Below, piece by piece: positions 16,367 to 25,243 of a DNA stretch of 64,000 nt (position 1 is the stretch's first letter; each line of letters starts with the position of its first letter). The stretch lies in NCBI GenBank assembly GCA_023440705.1, contig JAEXRP010000112.1:1-64000 (forward strand), read 5' to 3'. The notes below the pieces were generated by a model. It made no database searches. It was not told the origin of the DNA and saw nothing but the letters and a program-made list of their open reading frames with translations. The DNA is from Soonwooa sp023440705 (GTDB lineage Bacteria; Bacteroidota; Bacteroidia; Flavobacteriales; Weeksellaceae). Both the position numbers and the translations under genes were made by a program.

Positions 16367-17182
16367 TTAATAAGTCTGCAATACCGACGTAGTCAAAGTC
16401 GTTTGTGCCATATCATTGGAAAGACTTATTTGATCCATAGCTTTACCTATACCTAATTTTGTTGATGGAACAGATGTTAAATTAAGGTTACGATTAGCGC
16501 ATGCCGCTCTTACTGTATAGATTCCTGGTGAAAGTTCGTCTAAAGTAACATTAAGATTGTATACCTTGTACGCGCCAGATGGACCTCTTACTACATCATT
16601 TCTTACAGCTTTAAGCTGTTCGAGACCTCCGTCTTTGGAGACGAAGATACCACAGGCAAAGCTAGCTGAAGATGTTGTATTAGCAGTTATTTGTACCACG
16701 GTTTGCAAAGATAATATTGCCTTAGATTTATTATCTGATTTAGTAACGGTGAAAACATCTTTAGCATTTTTTATCCATGCCCAGTTTTTTTTGGTAGAAT
16801 CATTATTAGGATTTGGTGCTGTAAAGCTTTCATTTAAGACATACTGGGCTGCAAGATTGTTTTTATCAAATTCAACTCCTTCAGTGTCTTTGACAGTATT
16901 TAAATAAAATAAAGATAAACTCCCTGTTCCTTTAGCTATTTGTACTGTTTTCCACGAGTCGGTCAATATCTGGTTAGGTAATACGGTTTTTACTTTGTAA
17001 AGTTGTCCCATCGAACCTGAGTTTCCTTTGATAAGATCCGTTCCCTCGACTCGCAATTCTTTGCGTATATTAAGATCTCCATTAACATCAAGCATTTTTT
17101 GAGGAGATGTTGTATTAATCCCTACTTGCGCTTTTAATGCTATATTTATAAAAATTCCTAATATGTACAGTTTATTTTTCAT
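16367..17182 (-). CDS. Secreted protein with N-terminal GI(G/N)TxxPxxxLDVNGD module (paralogue C)
   Basis: A 271-residue protein with an N-terminal signal (LYILGIFINIALKAQ) followed by VGINTTSPQKMLDVNGDLNI, a module common at the start of secreted Chryseobacterium proteins and of some tail-fibre-like proteins. The rest is beta-rich with a CGIF segment and a VRAAC segment near the end, both also present in the two upstream paralogues. It has no lipobox and no T9SS C-terminal domain that I can recognise. It follows paralogue B by 1 bp, so it is the last gene of a three-gene operon. A surface or secreted role is inferred; the function is unknown. Confidence 0.72.
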   Translation of the reverse strand: MKNKLYILGIFINIALKAQVGINTTSPQKMLDVNGDLNIRKELRVEGTDLIKGNSGSMGQLYKVKTVLPNQILTDSWKTVQIAKGTGSLSLFYLNTVKDTEGVEFDKNNLAAQYVLNESFTAPNPNNDSTKKNWAWIKNAKDVFTVTKSDNKSKAILSLQTVVQITANTTSSASFACGIFVSKDGGLEQLKAVRNDVVRGPSGAYKVYNLNVTLDELSPGIYTVRAACANRNLNLTSVPSTKLGIGKAMDQISLSNDMAQTTLTTSVLQTY

Positions 17183-17183
17183 A

Positions 17184-18068
17184 TTATGGGGTTATTATGG
17201 GACTGAAATTTTGAGGTATTTCATATACGTCAACTTTTAAGGAAGATTGAGTCATGAAGTTATTCATGTTTGTTACTCCAGATGCCGCTGGACTACCAAT
17301 TCCAATTGTTCCCGACTGGTTAATAAAATTTAGTCTAGCACAAGCTACCTTTACGGTATGTGTACCTGTAGAGAGATTGTCTACAGCTCCTATCTGAGTA
17401 TGGGTTACAAATCCTGAAGCATTAGAATTTGTAACGCCATTTATACGAAGACTTTTTAAAATATCATCTACAAAAATTCCACAAGCATATTTAGTCGTCG
17501 CTGTGGCACTACTACCTCCAGTATTCTGAACAACTGTCTCGAATAAAAAGTAAGTTGTGCTAGTAGTGCTATTAACAGTAAATTGTTTACGAAGACCACT
17601 GATCTCCTTATAACGATTTACACTATTGGTAAGAGTTGTAAAATTAGCGGTAGGAACTAAGTCTGTGCTTGCGATTGCTCCACTCACATCAGCATTACTT
17701 GCCGCGAAACTTATACCTTGGCCCGTAGTTCCACTTCCATTTGAGTTTGTTCCTACCGTGAAATCTCGAAAAGAATCATTAAAAATCAAGTAGTATTTAT
17801 TTACCTCATAATCTGGCACTCTTAGCGTTTTCCATACTGGAGATAAACCTGGGCCTTGCGAAACTAGTATCTGCCCATCCTTCCCGGGACTAGGATTACC
17901 GCTCGCATCTGCTGTATACAATTTTTTGCGTATACTTACGTCCCCGTTAACATCTAATACAGATTGTGGAGATCGTGTTCCAATTCCTATTTTTCCCGTT
18001 TGAGCATAATTGGTAAAGATGCAGGCAATAAAAAATAAAAAGCCAGCAATTTTCTTTTTTTTAATCAT
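17184..18068 (-). CDS. Secreted protein with GIGTxxPxxxLDVNGD module (paralogue B)
   Basis: A 294-residue protein: signal peptide (IAGFLFFIACIFTNYAQ), then IGIGTRSPQSVLDVNGDVSI and a GQILVSQG...PVWKTL segment, which matches GQVLVSQG...PAWKGV in paralogue A. The C-terminal half is rich in S, T and N and contains YACGIFVDDI and VKVACAR. It sits 2 bp after paralogue A and 1 bp before paralogue C. The three differ enough to be an old expansion rather than a fresh duplication. Function unknown; an extracellular adhesin-like or structural role is possible. Confidence 0.72.
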   Translation of the reverse strand: MIKKKKIAGFLFFIACIFTNYAQTGKIGIGTRSPQSVLDVNGDVSIRKKLYTADASGNPSPGKDGQILVSQGPGLSPVWKTLRVPDYEVNKYYLIFNDSFRDFTVGTNSNGSGTTGQGISFAASNADVSGAIASTDLVPTANFTTLTNSVNRYKEISGLRKQFTVNSTTSTTYFLFETVVQNTGGSSATATTKYACGIFVDDILKSLRINGVTNSNASGFVTHTQIGAVDNLSTGTHTVKVACARLNFINQSGTIGIGSPAASGVTNMNNFMTQSSLKVDVYEIPQNFSPIITP

Positions 18069-18070
18069 TG

Positions 18071-18886
18071 TTAATTACTATAGATTACTAATTCGGCGAC
18101 ATCTACTTTTAAAATAGATCTTAACAAAAAAGCATTCGATTGATTATTTGCATTAGAAATATTTACTCCAATACTCATCGAATTATTACTATTACTTGTA
18201 TATACTTTTCGGCACGCTACATCTATGGTATAATTTCCGACAGGTATATTTATCTCATTGTAATTCAGTGTGTAAATTCCTTGCATGGGAGTGCTGTTAT
18301 CTATTGTTATTAGACCATCCGGGCGTAATGCTGCTAATACATTGTTTTTGAAAATACCACAGATATATCTAGTGGATTGTCCTGCTCCAGACGATGATGT
18401 ATTTTGTATTTCAGCTCCTGTTTGCAATTGGTAAGTAATATTGTTGTTTGCATTTTTGATCTCAAGATTAAATGATAATCCTGCAATTTTATTCCATGAT
18501 GCAGATAAGGTTTCACCCACCACACTTGTTTCAGGGGACAATACTGAGCTCGAGAAATTTGCTGCAGCAATTCCTGCTTGATCTGATTTTAAATAGGTGT
18601 TGACAAGCCTGTATTGTTTATCTTCCATAAAAGGTACAGAAACACCTTTCCAAGCAGGAGAAAAATTGTTGCCTTGTGAAACAAGTACCTGTCCCACGAG
18701 ACCAGGGTCTCCATTTGTTGTATCCGTACCTCCAACTTTTAATTCTTTACGAACGAACAAATCACCATTAATGTCCAATGTTGACAATGGTTTAGGAGTA
18801 CCTATCCCAACTTGTGCATTTAAACCAGTAGATAATTGCAAAAAAATAATAATAGAAAAATTTTTTCTGTTTAAAAAAAATCGCAT
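18071..18886 (-). CDS. Secreted protein with GIGTxxPxxxLDINGD module (paralogue A)
   Basis: A 271-residue protein and first gene of the tandem trio. The signal peptide FSIIIFLQLSTGLNAQ precedes VGIGTPKPLSTLDINGDLFV. The later YICGIFKNN and YTIDVACRK segments match the CGIF and VxxAC segments of the other two. No enzyme motif is seen. Upstream is an AT-rich gap in which the promoter should lie; an IS982 copy has inserted about 285 bp upstream. The secreted nature is well supported; the role is not. Confidence 0.72.
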   Translation of the reverse strand: MRFFLNRKNFSIIIFLQLSTGLNAQVGIGTPKPLSTLDINGDLFVRKELKVGGTDTTNGDPGLVGQVLVSQGNNFSPAWKGVSVPFMEDKQYRLVNTYLKSDQAGIAAANFSSSVLSPETSVVGETLSASWNKIAGLSFNLEIKNANNNITYQLQTGAEIQNTSSSGAGQSTRYICGIFKNNVLAALRPDGLITIDNSTPMQGIYTLNYNEINIPVGNYTIDVACRKVYTSNSNNSMSIGVNISNANNQSNAFLLRSILKVDVAELVIYSN

Positions 18887-19171
18887 TTTTTATTTTATAA
18901 TAAATTAAATATTTGTTTTTTGAAGTATTTAAAAGCTTTTTGAATGAAAAAAAAACTTTAAAGTCTCGCCACATTAAAATCTTTATTTCATATTCTTGCA
19001 ATAAACATTGTAGAGAATAAAATTCGAAATATATAAAGATGTTTTATAATGCAAATATAACAATATTTATTAATTTATATGTTAATATTAATTATTACAA
19101 ATTTTAAGATATAAATACAACCCTATAAAAATTAAATTTATTTTTTTCAAGTAATTAGTTAATTTATCCTT

Positions 19172-20149
19172 ACCCGTTGTGCATTATGAATTAAGAAATG
19201 AAAAGTTGTTCATTTGATTGAAAATCAGTAAATTGGATTAGCTATAAAGCATTTGCAATGAACAACTTAAGTGCAAATTACGAAAGAATTTTAGAAGTTC
19301 TTCGAAAAATATCTTCAGAAACACTTTTATCCTATCAAAGACGAGCGCCGAAGCTGAGTGATTTACAGTTGATAAGCCTTTCTTTGACTGCCGAGTATAT
19401 GGGAATAGATAGTCAAAATCACCTTTTCCGAAATATTCCCAGTTCACTAAAAAGCAAAATAGAGCGAAGTGTGTATAATCGTCGAAAACGTAGACTATCG
19501 GGAAAAACTAATAATTTACGTCTACAATTAGTTCGCGTATTTAACGAGTTTGAAACTTACTTCATCATTGATAGCATGCCCTTGGAAGTTTGTAAACTTT
19601 CCAGAAGTAATAGCTCAAAAATATGTAAAGAATCAGAATATTGTTATCCAAACAGAGGTTTTTGTGCATCTCAACAAATGACTTTCTATGGTTATAAACT
19701 TCATGCGGTTTGCTCTATAGTAGGCGTTTTTCGAAGTATAGACATAAGTCTATCTTCTGTACATGACATCCATTATTTAAAAGATATTAAAGATCAATTA
19801 TCTGATTGCACTTTACTAGGAGATAAGGGATATTTGTCGTCCAATATTCAAATTGACTTATTTAATTATGCAAATATAAAATTAGAAACACCTAAAAGAA
19901 TTAATCAAAACGACTATCAACCCCAATTCTACCTTTTCAAAAAGCAACGAAAAAGAATCGAGACGTTATTTTCGCAATTGTACGACCAATTTATGTAATA
20001 CGCAATTATGCTAAAACATTCGAAAGCTTTAAAAAGAGGTTATTGGCTAAAATAACAGCTTTGACAGTTATTCAGTACATCAACAAAATCTACTTCAATC
20101 GATATATAAATAATTTGAAAATTAAAATTATTTAAAATGCACAACGGGT
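19172..20149 (+). mobile_element. IS982-family insertion sequence with 9-bp target duplication
   Basis: The ends are inverted repeats ACCCGTTGTGCATT (19172-19185) and AATGCACAACGGGT (20136-20149). The flanks carry the direct repeat TTTATCCTT at 19163-19171 and 20150-20158, a 9-bp target-site duplication. Total length is 978 bp, the usual size for IS982. The transposase inside is frameshifted. The intact ends and duplication indicate a fairly recent insertion by an active copy elsewhere. Confidence 0.93.
19258..20134 (+). pseudogene. IS982-family transposase, frameshifted near the C-terminus
   Basis: Residues 1-246 match an IS982 DDE transposase: RRAPKLSDLQLISLSLTAEY, then FIIDSMPLEVCK (first Asp), SSVHDIHYLKDI, LLGDKGYLS (second Asp) and RKRIETLFSQL (Glu). 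The frame stops after DQFM at 19998, but another frame continues at once with IRNYAKTFESFKKRLLAKIT and ends IKII at about 20134, just before the right inverted repeat, so a small indel near 19994-20000 has cut off the tail. All three catalytic positions precede the shift, so weak activity cannot be excluded, but it is probably dead. Confidence 0.85.
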
Positions 20150-20159
20150 TTTATCCTTA

Positions 20160-21440
20160 TGTTAATTTGCACTTTTTTTGATTTGTTATCTAAAAAAGAA
20201 AAAAGTGTATTTTAGCAATGTTTTTACAAAGAATAGTATAAAACAATTAATCATACTAATAAAAAAAAATATTTTGGGTAATTATTTTGGAGTATACACT
20301 TATTATTATATAAAGTTACATTGTTAGTAATTAGCAAGTGCTACTAATCCTAATTTTATAGATAGATATCATCTTTACTAAGGAAATCAATTTTCTTTTT
20401 CAAAATTATAAATTATTAGCTATGATGTTTTGCAAAGTCTTTTTAGAAACTTATCCAGCTTTTATTTGAGATATCATGCCTTGTGTATATTTGATTAGAA
20501 ATATGCTGCCGATATTTTTGGAAAAAGTTTAAAGTTTATTCGTTTTCTACAGGGTATATATATATGTAAAAAAAATGAGACGGTGTTAGCTATGCTTAAT
20601 TTTGTTTCATTATAAAGCTCGATACAAAAAGAACTAATTGTTTTATAACGGTCGATCCCAAAGAGGGAGAGATGCACGTTAAAAATTTCTAATTAATAAT
20701 TGTAATACGGAAGAGATAAAAAATGTTAAGTTTTTTTTTGGTGAACTTACAGAAAGTGAAGTGATTTTTTGAAAACCACAATTTTAACAAAATAGAGAAA
20801 CAAGGGAAGAAATTTTTCTGACGGCTATATTTATATTTAATTTATGCAAATTAATATAAATTAATCGTGAAAATTTTAATTTGCTATAAAAGTATATAAT
20901 GAAATTTTAATAAAATAGGATGAAAAATTAAACACAAATTATTAATAACGAAAACACTGCGGATAACAAATAAGTAAACTATTTCTCTATTTGAAAATAA
21001 ATATTTTTTTCAAGATATAATGAAAATAAAAATACTCCTTACTGCTATAGATGTAAATTCCTTTTAAAACCTACACATTTAAAAATTATTTGAGAGACGT
21101 AATTATGGATTTAAAAAGTTTTTATTCGACGGTTATTAAATATGTTTTAGTAATGTGGATAATCATTAAATATAAGTTATTATAATAATGTAAGTAAATT
21201 ATATACATTTAGTTTATATTAAATTTTAAAAAAAATTGAACTAAACAAAAATTACTCTCTACATTTGAATGATTCTACTTTTTGAGAGAGTTTAAAAAAG
21301 ATTAAAGATCTTTAATTTGATATCAAATTTTCTTAAATTCGGAATAGTTAATAACAGCCTTTAATGATCGGAAAAATGAAGCTTTGGATTTTAAAGAAAA
21401 GCTAGAGTTTAAAAAAGATTTTAACGGACATTTCGAGCAA
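20160..21440. other. 1.3-kb AT-rich gap without recognisable gene
   Basis: All frames are short and broken and I recognise no protein, RNA or repeat here. It lies between the IS982 copy and two truncated regulators, in the most decayed part of the island, so it is probably degraded former coding DNA. Confidence 0.4.
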
Positions 21441-22577
21441 TTATTCAACTTTTTCAAATATGGAGAGATTTTCAATAATTCTTTTTCTACGGTAATTATT
21501 TTTTCTCAAATTAAGTATTTTTTTAATTAAAAATCCCACTAAAAAGATTGTCAGAATAATAGTAAGCCAGTTGTAGAGATTAAACTGTTTTTTTATTTTT
21601 TCGGCAATTGCTTTTTGATCTAGATCTTGTGCATTTGCATACCTATTGAATGATTTTAGTTCATCATTCTCTAATATTTTCAGAATCTGCGCGTATTTTT
21701 GGTTATAGTATTGAAATTGTTGAATATTGTTGATGGCTAAATTAGTATTGGCTAACAAATTATATATTTCACTATTCAGAACCAAATCGCTAAAAGGATC
21801 AGCTCGTTTCTCAGCTAAATAAAGTGCTTTCAAAGCTTCTGAATGTTGATTGGTAAGAAAAAAAACTTCACCTTCACCTTTCAAGTTATATGCTATCAAA
21901 ATAGCATCATCGTACTTTTGAGCATAATTTTTTGCTTCCGCAAAATAGGTCAACGCTTGTTGCAATTGTGATAAATCTAAGTAGCAACTAGCCATATTGT
22001 GGTATGCGATACTTAAGTTGGCTGCATTTTTTTTATCCAAGGGTAGCTTTTTAAAATTTTCTACCGCCATTTTTAGTTTTTGTAATGCCAAATTGGAATT
22101 CGCTTGATTGCGATAAATAATTCCTCGAGTATTGTTGATAAAGGCAGTATTGTAAAAAAAAAGCGGGATTTTATCGGATAATTTATCTGTTGTTACTTGA
22201 GCTTCATCCAAAATTTTAAGAGCTTCTTCATACAATTCCATCTGTTGATATTGCACCGCAACCGAATTTAGAATTTTTAATTTTGTAGAGGTAAGATTGG
22301 TTTTTGCAATAAGGTTTTTTGCCTTTAGATTATAAAAAAACGAGCTGTCGTTATTTTTTTTTGCTATGTAGGCATTAGAAATAATCATGTAAAGATCAGC
22401 CATATCATCTACTTTTTTTTCCGTTGTAAGTAGTTTTGAAGCTATTGCAATAGCTTCATCTGGTTGTTCATAGATCAACGAATTTGCTTTGTTTTTAGAC
22501 AAATCTGCTTTTTTTTGAGCTGCAAAAAATACAGTTCCAAGATATATGAACAAAAATAAAAATAGTGGTTTTTTCAT
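21441..22577 (-). CDS. TPR-membrane protein, probably an AraC-type regulator lacking its HTH domain
   Basis: A 378-residue protein with a signal or anchor peptide (LFLFLFIYLGTVFFAAQ), about six TPR-like helices and a membrane segment WLTIILTIFLVGFLI near 340-355, followed by RKRIIENLSIFEKVE and a stop. In the upstream neighbour the equivalent position reads ILDNLNLFEESKKFLDNNMSLA and continues into an AraC HTH. Here the protein stops exactly before that domain, and no HTH is found downstream in any frame. It overlaps the neighbour's stop (TGATGA). It is either a truncated regulator or a remnant. Confidence 0.65.
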   Translation of the reverse strand: MKKPLFLFLFIYLGTVFFAAQKKADLSKNKANSLIYEQPDEAIAIASKLLTTEKKVDDMADLYMIISNAYIAKKNNDSSFFYNLKAKNLIAKTNLTSTKLKILNSVAVQYQQMELYEEALKILDEAQVTTDKLSDKIPLFFYNTAFINNTRGIIYRNQANSNLALQKLKMAVENFKKLPLDKKNAANLSIAYHNMASCYLDLSQLQQALTYFAEAKNYAQKYDDAILIAYNLKGEGEVFFLTNQHSEALKALYLAEKRADPFSDLVLNSEIYNLLANTNLAINNIQQFQYYNQKYAQILKILENDELKSFNRYANAQDLDQKAIAEKIKKQFNLYNWLTIILTIFLVGFLIKKILNLRKNNYRRKRIIENLSIFEKVE

Positions 22578-23520
22578 CAGGTTGAACTTTTTATATTCTG
22601 GATAAATTCGAAGGGAGAAAATCCCGTAACGGATTTAAAAACTTTTGTAAAAACACTATGTGAAGTAAAACCACAAATTTCTGCGATATAACTAATTTTG
22701 TATTGATGATAGCTTTGATCTGCAGAGAGCAATTGAATTGCATAGGTAATTCTAAGCTCATTAATATACGAATTGAAATTTCTGTCTTTATACTTATTAA
22801 TTATTTCCGAGAGGTACTTTGTATTTGTACCGAGTTGCGCGGATAAAGTTGCCAAAGACATATTGTTATCGAGAAATTTCTTGGACTCTTCGAATAGATT
22901 AAGATTATCCAAAATTTCCTTTTCTTTTTCTTTAGGAATAAAAAGGGTCTTTTTCGATAAGTCTTTTTCCTTAATTTCTGCATTTTTTTGATTGTATAAA
23001 ACAACAATTGAACGTAAGAATTTAATTTGTTTTGCCAAAGCTTTTGTCTTCTGGATCTCTTTTATGTAAAAAATACCAGCAATACATATAAGCAGAAGCG
23101 AAATACTAATTGTAAGTACATATTGAGATTTCTTTTTTTGTGCGAGTCTGATGTTTTTTTCTACACCAAAGTTGGTATTCAATTCGATTAATTGTCTTCG
23201 TGCTTCCTTTATGTTTTCATCTAACAATTTGGAACTTTCTGTATATTTTTTCTTGTAAAAATCATATTGATTATTGTTGTTTACTGCCAAATAATTTTTC
23301 ATTAAATCGCCGTATATGTTTTTCTTTAGAGGTTCGAAAGAGATGTTTTCAATGGGCGTAATGGCAAGTTGCAAAAATTGGATTGCTTGATTGTACTGTT
23401 GTTGTTTAAATAACAAATTTCCCTGTAATTGATAGGTTGCAGAACGAATATAAGAAGCATGTGGTAGATTTTCTAAACTTTTCAAAAGCGACTTTGTTAA
23501 AAATAAAGCTTCTTTATGCG
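22577..23520 (-). pseudogene. TPR-TM-AraC HTH regulator, 5' truncated
   Basis: The C-terminal two-thirds is intact: TPR repeats (SATYQLQGNLLFKQQQYNQAI), a membrane segment (YVLTISISLLLICIAGIFYI), a coiled linker and an AraC-type double HTH (MSLATLSAQLGTNTKYLSEI; YKISYIAEICGFTSHSVFTK). These flavobacterial regulators usually have 500 or more residues with a leader peptide and several more TPRs. The only start available is TTG at 23485; the homologous-looking frame runs a little further (KEALFLTKSLLKSLENLP) and then meets a stop near 23529. The 5' half is gone, apparently by the same event that beheaded the divergent RteC gene. Confidence 0.7.
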
Positions 23521-24246
23521 TTAGTAATTATTGATGCTTGTATTTTGAAGTTGAAAGAACTATTGTCTACCTATGATTTTACTTGCATTGCGGATGAAAT
23601 TGCTTTTTTTAAAGATTTAAAACCAAAAGTTATATCTCAATTTATATACTATTCTCAAACTTTACATATTGAGAGTTCAAAGCCTAAAGGTGGGCATAAG
23701 ATATTGTTGAAATATTATTCAAATGAGTTATTAAAACTGAGATATTTTTATAATGAGCATAAAGAGTTTTACAATTATTACCGTAGAAAAGCAACTTATC
23801 TTGATACCAAGTATTTTTTACGCAACAATTTTGATTTAAAAATGAGACTTTCTAGCCATCACTACAATTTTGATCAAAATTTCACGACACCTTATGACAA
23901 TATATTGGCAACAATCATAGCTAATGATTTATTAGAGCTTGATCTCCACATCGCAATCACAAAGGCGGGTAAATTTGATGTCTTTGAAAATAAATCATCA
24001 TTGTCGTGGACAGGCAGCAAATCGAGTTTGGTAGAATTAGTCTTCGCCCTACATCATTCTAAATGCATTAATTCAGGCAATATTGAGTTGGTCGAACTCA
24101 TGTCTGCTTTTAGCCAACTTTTTAATATTAACGTGGGGAATTTTTATAAAACGATCACCGAAATTAAAAATCGTAAGACTGGCCGAAATAAATTTTTGCA
24201 GAATTTAAATGATAGTTTGAATCAATTATTTCTTGACGATATGTAA
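23437..24246 (+). CDS. rteC: RteC-like element regulator, probably 5' truncated
   Basis: From about residue 35 on the protein resembles RteC, the regulator of excision and transfer in Bacteroides conjugative transposons: ELLSTYDFTCIADEIAFFKDLKP, then YYRRKATYLDTKYFLRNNFDL, SSLSWTGSKSSLVELVFALHH and a C-terminal FYKTITEIKNRKTGRNKFLQNL. No ATG occurs upstream in frame; the only start is TTG at 23437, which lies inside the divergent AraC/TPR remnant, so the first ~30 residues are antisense to another gene. The true N-terminus seems lost. Its presence marks the island as related to CTnDOT-type elements. Confidence 0.75.
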   Translation: MQNEYKKHVVDFLNFSKATLLKIKLLYALVIIDACILKLKELLSTYDFTCIADEIAFFKDLKPKVISQFIYYSQTLHIESSKPKGGHKILLKYYSNELLKLRYFYNEHKEFYNYYRRKATYLDTKYFLRNNFDLKMRLSSHHYNFDQNFTTPYDNILATIIANDLLELDLHIAITKAGKFDVFENKSSLSWTGSKSSLVELVFALHHSKCINSGNIELVELMSAFSQLFNINVGNFYKTITEIKNRKTGRNKFLQNLNDSLNQLFLDDM

Positions 24247-24386
24247 TTTATTCAATTCTAGCGAATTTTCCTTCTTTTCTTGATTTTAGTATTATCCATT
24301 TTTACAGGAGTATTTTGTGGTTTATACAAATGTGGCTTTAGTTTTCGATTTTTACATAGCTTGATATCAGTTTGTTATAGAAAATC

Positions 24387-24413
24387 TTTCGGTAGTACGA
24401 AAAACTACCGAAA
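24387..24413. promoter_or_regulatory. Inverted repeat upstream of the excisionase-like gene
   Basis: TTTCGGTAGT (24387-24396) and ACTACCGAAA (24404-24413) form a perfect 10-bp inverted repeat around ACGAAAA. It has no T run and lies 210 bp before the small HTH gene, so it is better read as an operator or DNA-processing site than as a terminator. Confidence 0.45.
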
Positions 24414-24622
24414 AGTATTCGATTGGATTTCTAAACTTTGAAAACACAAAATCACCACAAAATCCAACAATATGAACAACTCCTTACTACCAACAACCAA
24501 CCCTATTTCTCGAATCGTAAATTCCATATCTCAAATCGTACATTTTAATTTGTCATTTCGAAAGGGCACCGCCGTATCGAGAAATCAAAACTTATAATTA
24601 CTAACTCATAACTATATTACCC

Positions 24623-24880
24623 ATGTCTGTATCAATCATTACCAAAGAAGACCTTCAAGAATTCAAAACTGAATTATTAGAAGATATCAGAAATCTATTC
24701 CAGTTCCGCAGCACAGAGCAGAAGCTTTGGTTAAAATCTTCGGAAGTCAAAGAATTGCTAAATATCTCAGCAGGAACATTACAAACCTTACGAATCAATG
24801 GAACATTAACTTACTCAAAAGTGGGCGGTACGCTCTATTACAACTACAAAGACATCGAAAAACTATTAAATAAAACCTAA
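24623..24880 (+). CDS. Excisionase-like helix-turn-helix protein (HTH_17 type)
   Basis: An 85-residue DNA-binding protein. After a helical N-terminus, WLKSSEVKELLNISAGTLQTLR is a MerR-like winged helix and YSKVGGTLYYNYKDIEKLL its wing and last helix. This is the short Bacteroidetes element protein usually called HTH_17 or excisionase-like. It lies after RteC and before the replication-type genes, the order commonly found in CTnDOT-related islands. It probably controls excision or local transcription. Confidence 0.85.
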   Translation: MSVSIITKEDLQEFKTELLEDIRNLFQFRSTEQKLWLKSSEVKELLNISAGTLQTLRINGTLTYSKVGGTLYYNYKDIEKLLNKT

Positions 24881-25243
24881 AACCAACCTTAAAAAATAAC
24901 AAAACATAGAAAACTAGACTAAAAGGAAAAAGGGCATTTATGTTTTAAACGTTAAGAAAATTCTTGTAGAGAACGTTAAGAAATTTCTCTTGTTTGAGCA
25001 AAGCGAGTTTTAGAAATTTTAGTGAAAGAAAAGAATTTTTAGTTTAAAATATACAGCCTTGATTTTTTGTAACTTTTGCATCAAGGCAAATCGACCAAGG
25101 AGATTCGCTGATTCCATAAAAGACAAATAAAAAATATAGAAGCAAAAGTTAATAGGCAAGGTTTTATTTTTTGGTTCTCTTGTTTCAAGAAACCTAACGA
25201 AGTTCGACATAGTCACGAAAGAACATTTCATAAACCTAAAAAA
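24881..25243. repeat. Non-coding gap with a short direct repeat
   Basis: The gap contains AACGTTAAGAAAATTCT (24948-24964) and AACGTTAAGAAATTTCT (24972-24988), a 17-bp direct repeat with one mismatch and a 24-bp period. No gene was recognised. The repeat could bind a regulator of the downstream module. Confidence 0.4.

Noticed and set aside
16367..18886. Secreted trio considered as phage tail fibres
   Set aside because: Signal peptides and absence of other tail or structural phage genes argue for exported host-type proteins.
20495..20677. 60-residue minus-strand frame in the 1.3-kb gap
   Set aside because: No start context, no similarity to anything recognised and AT-driven composition.
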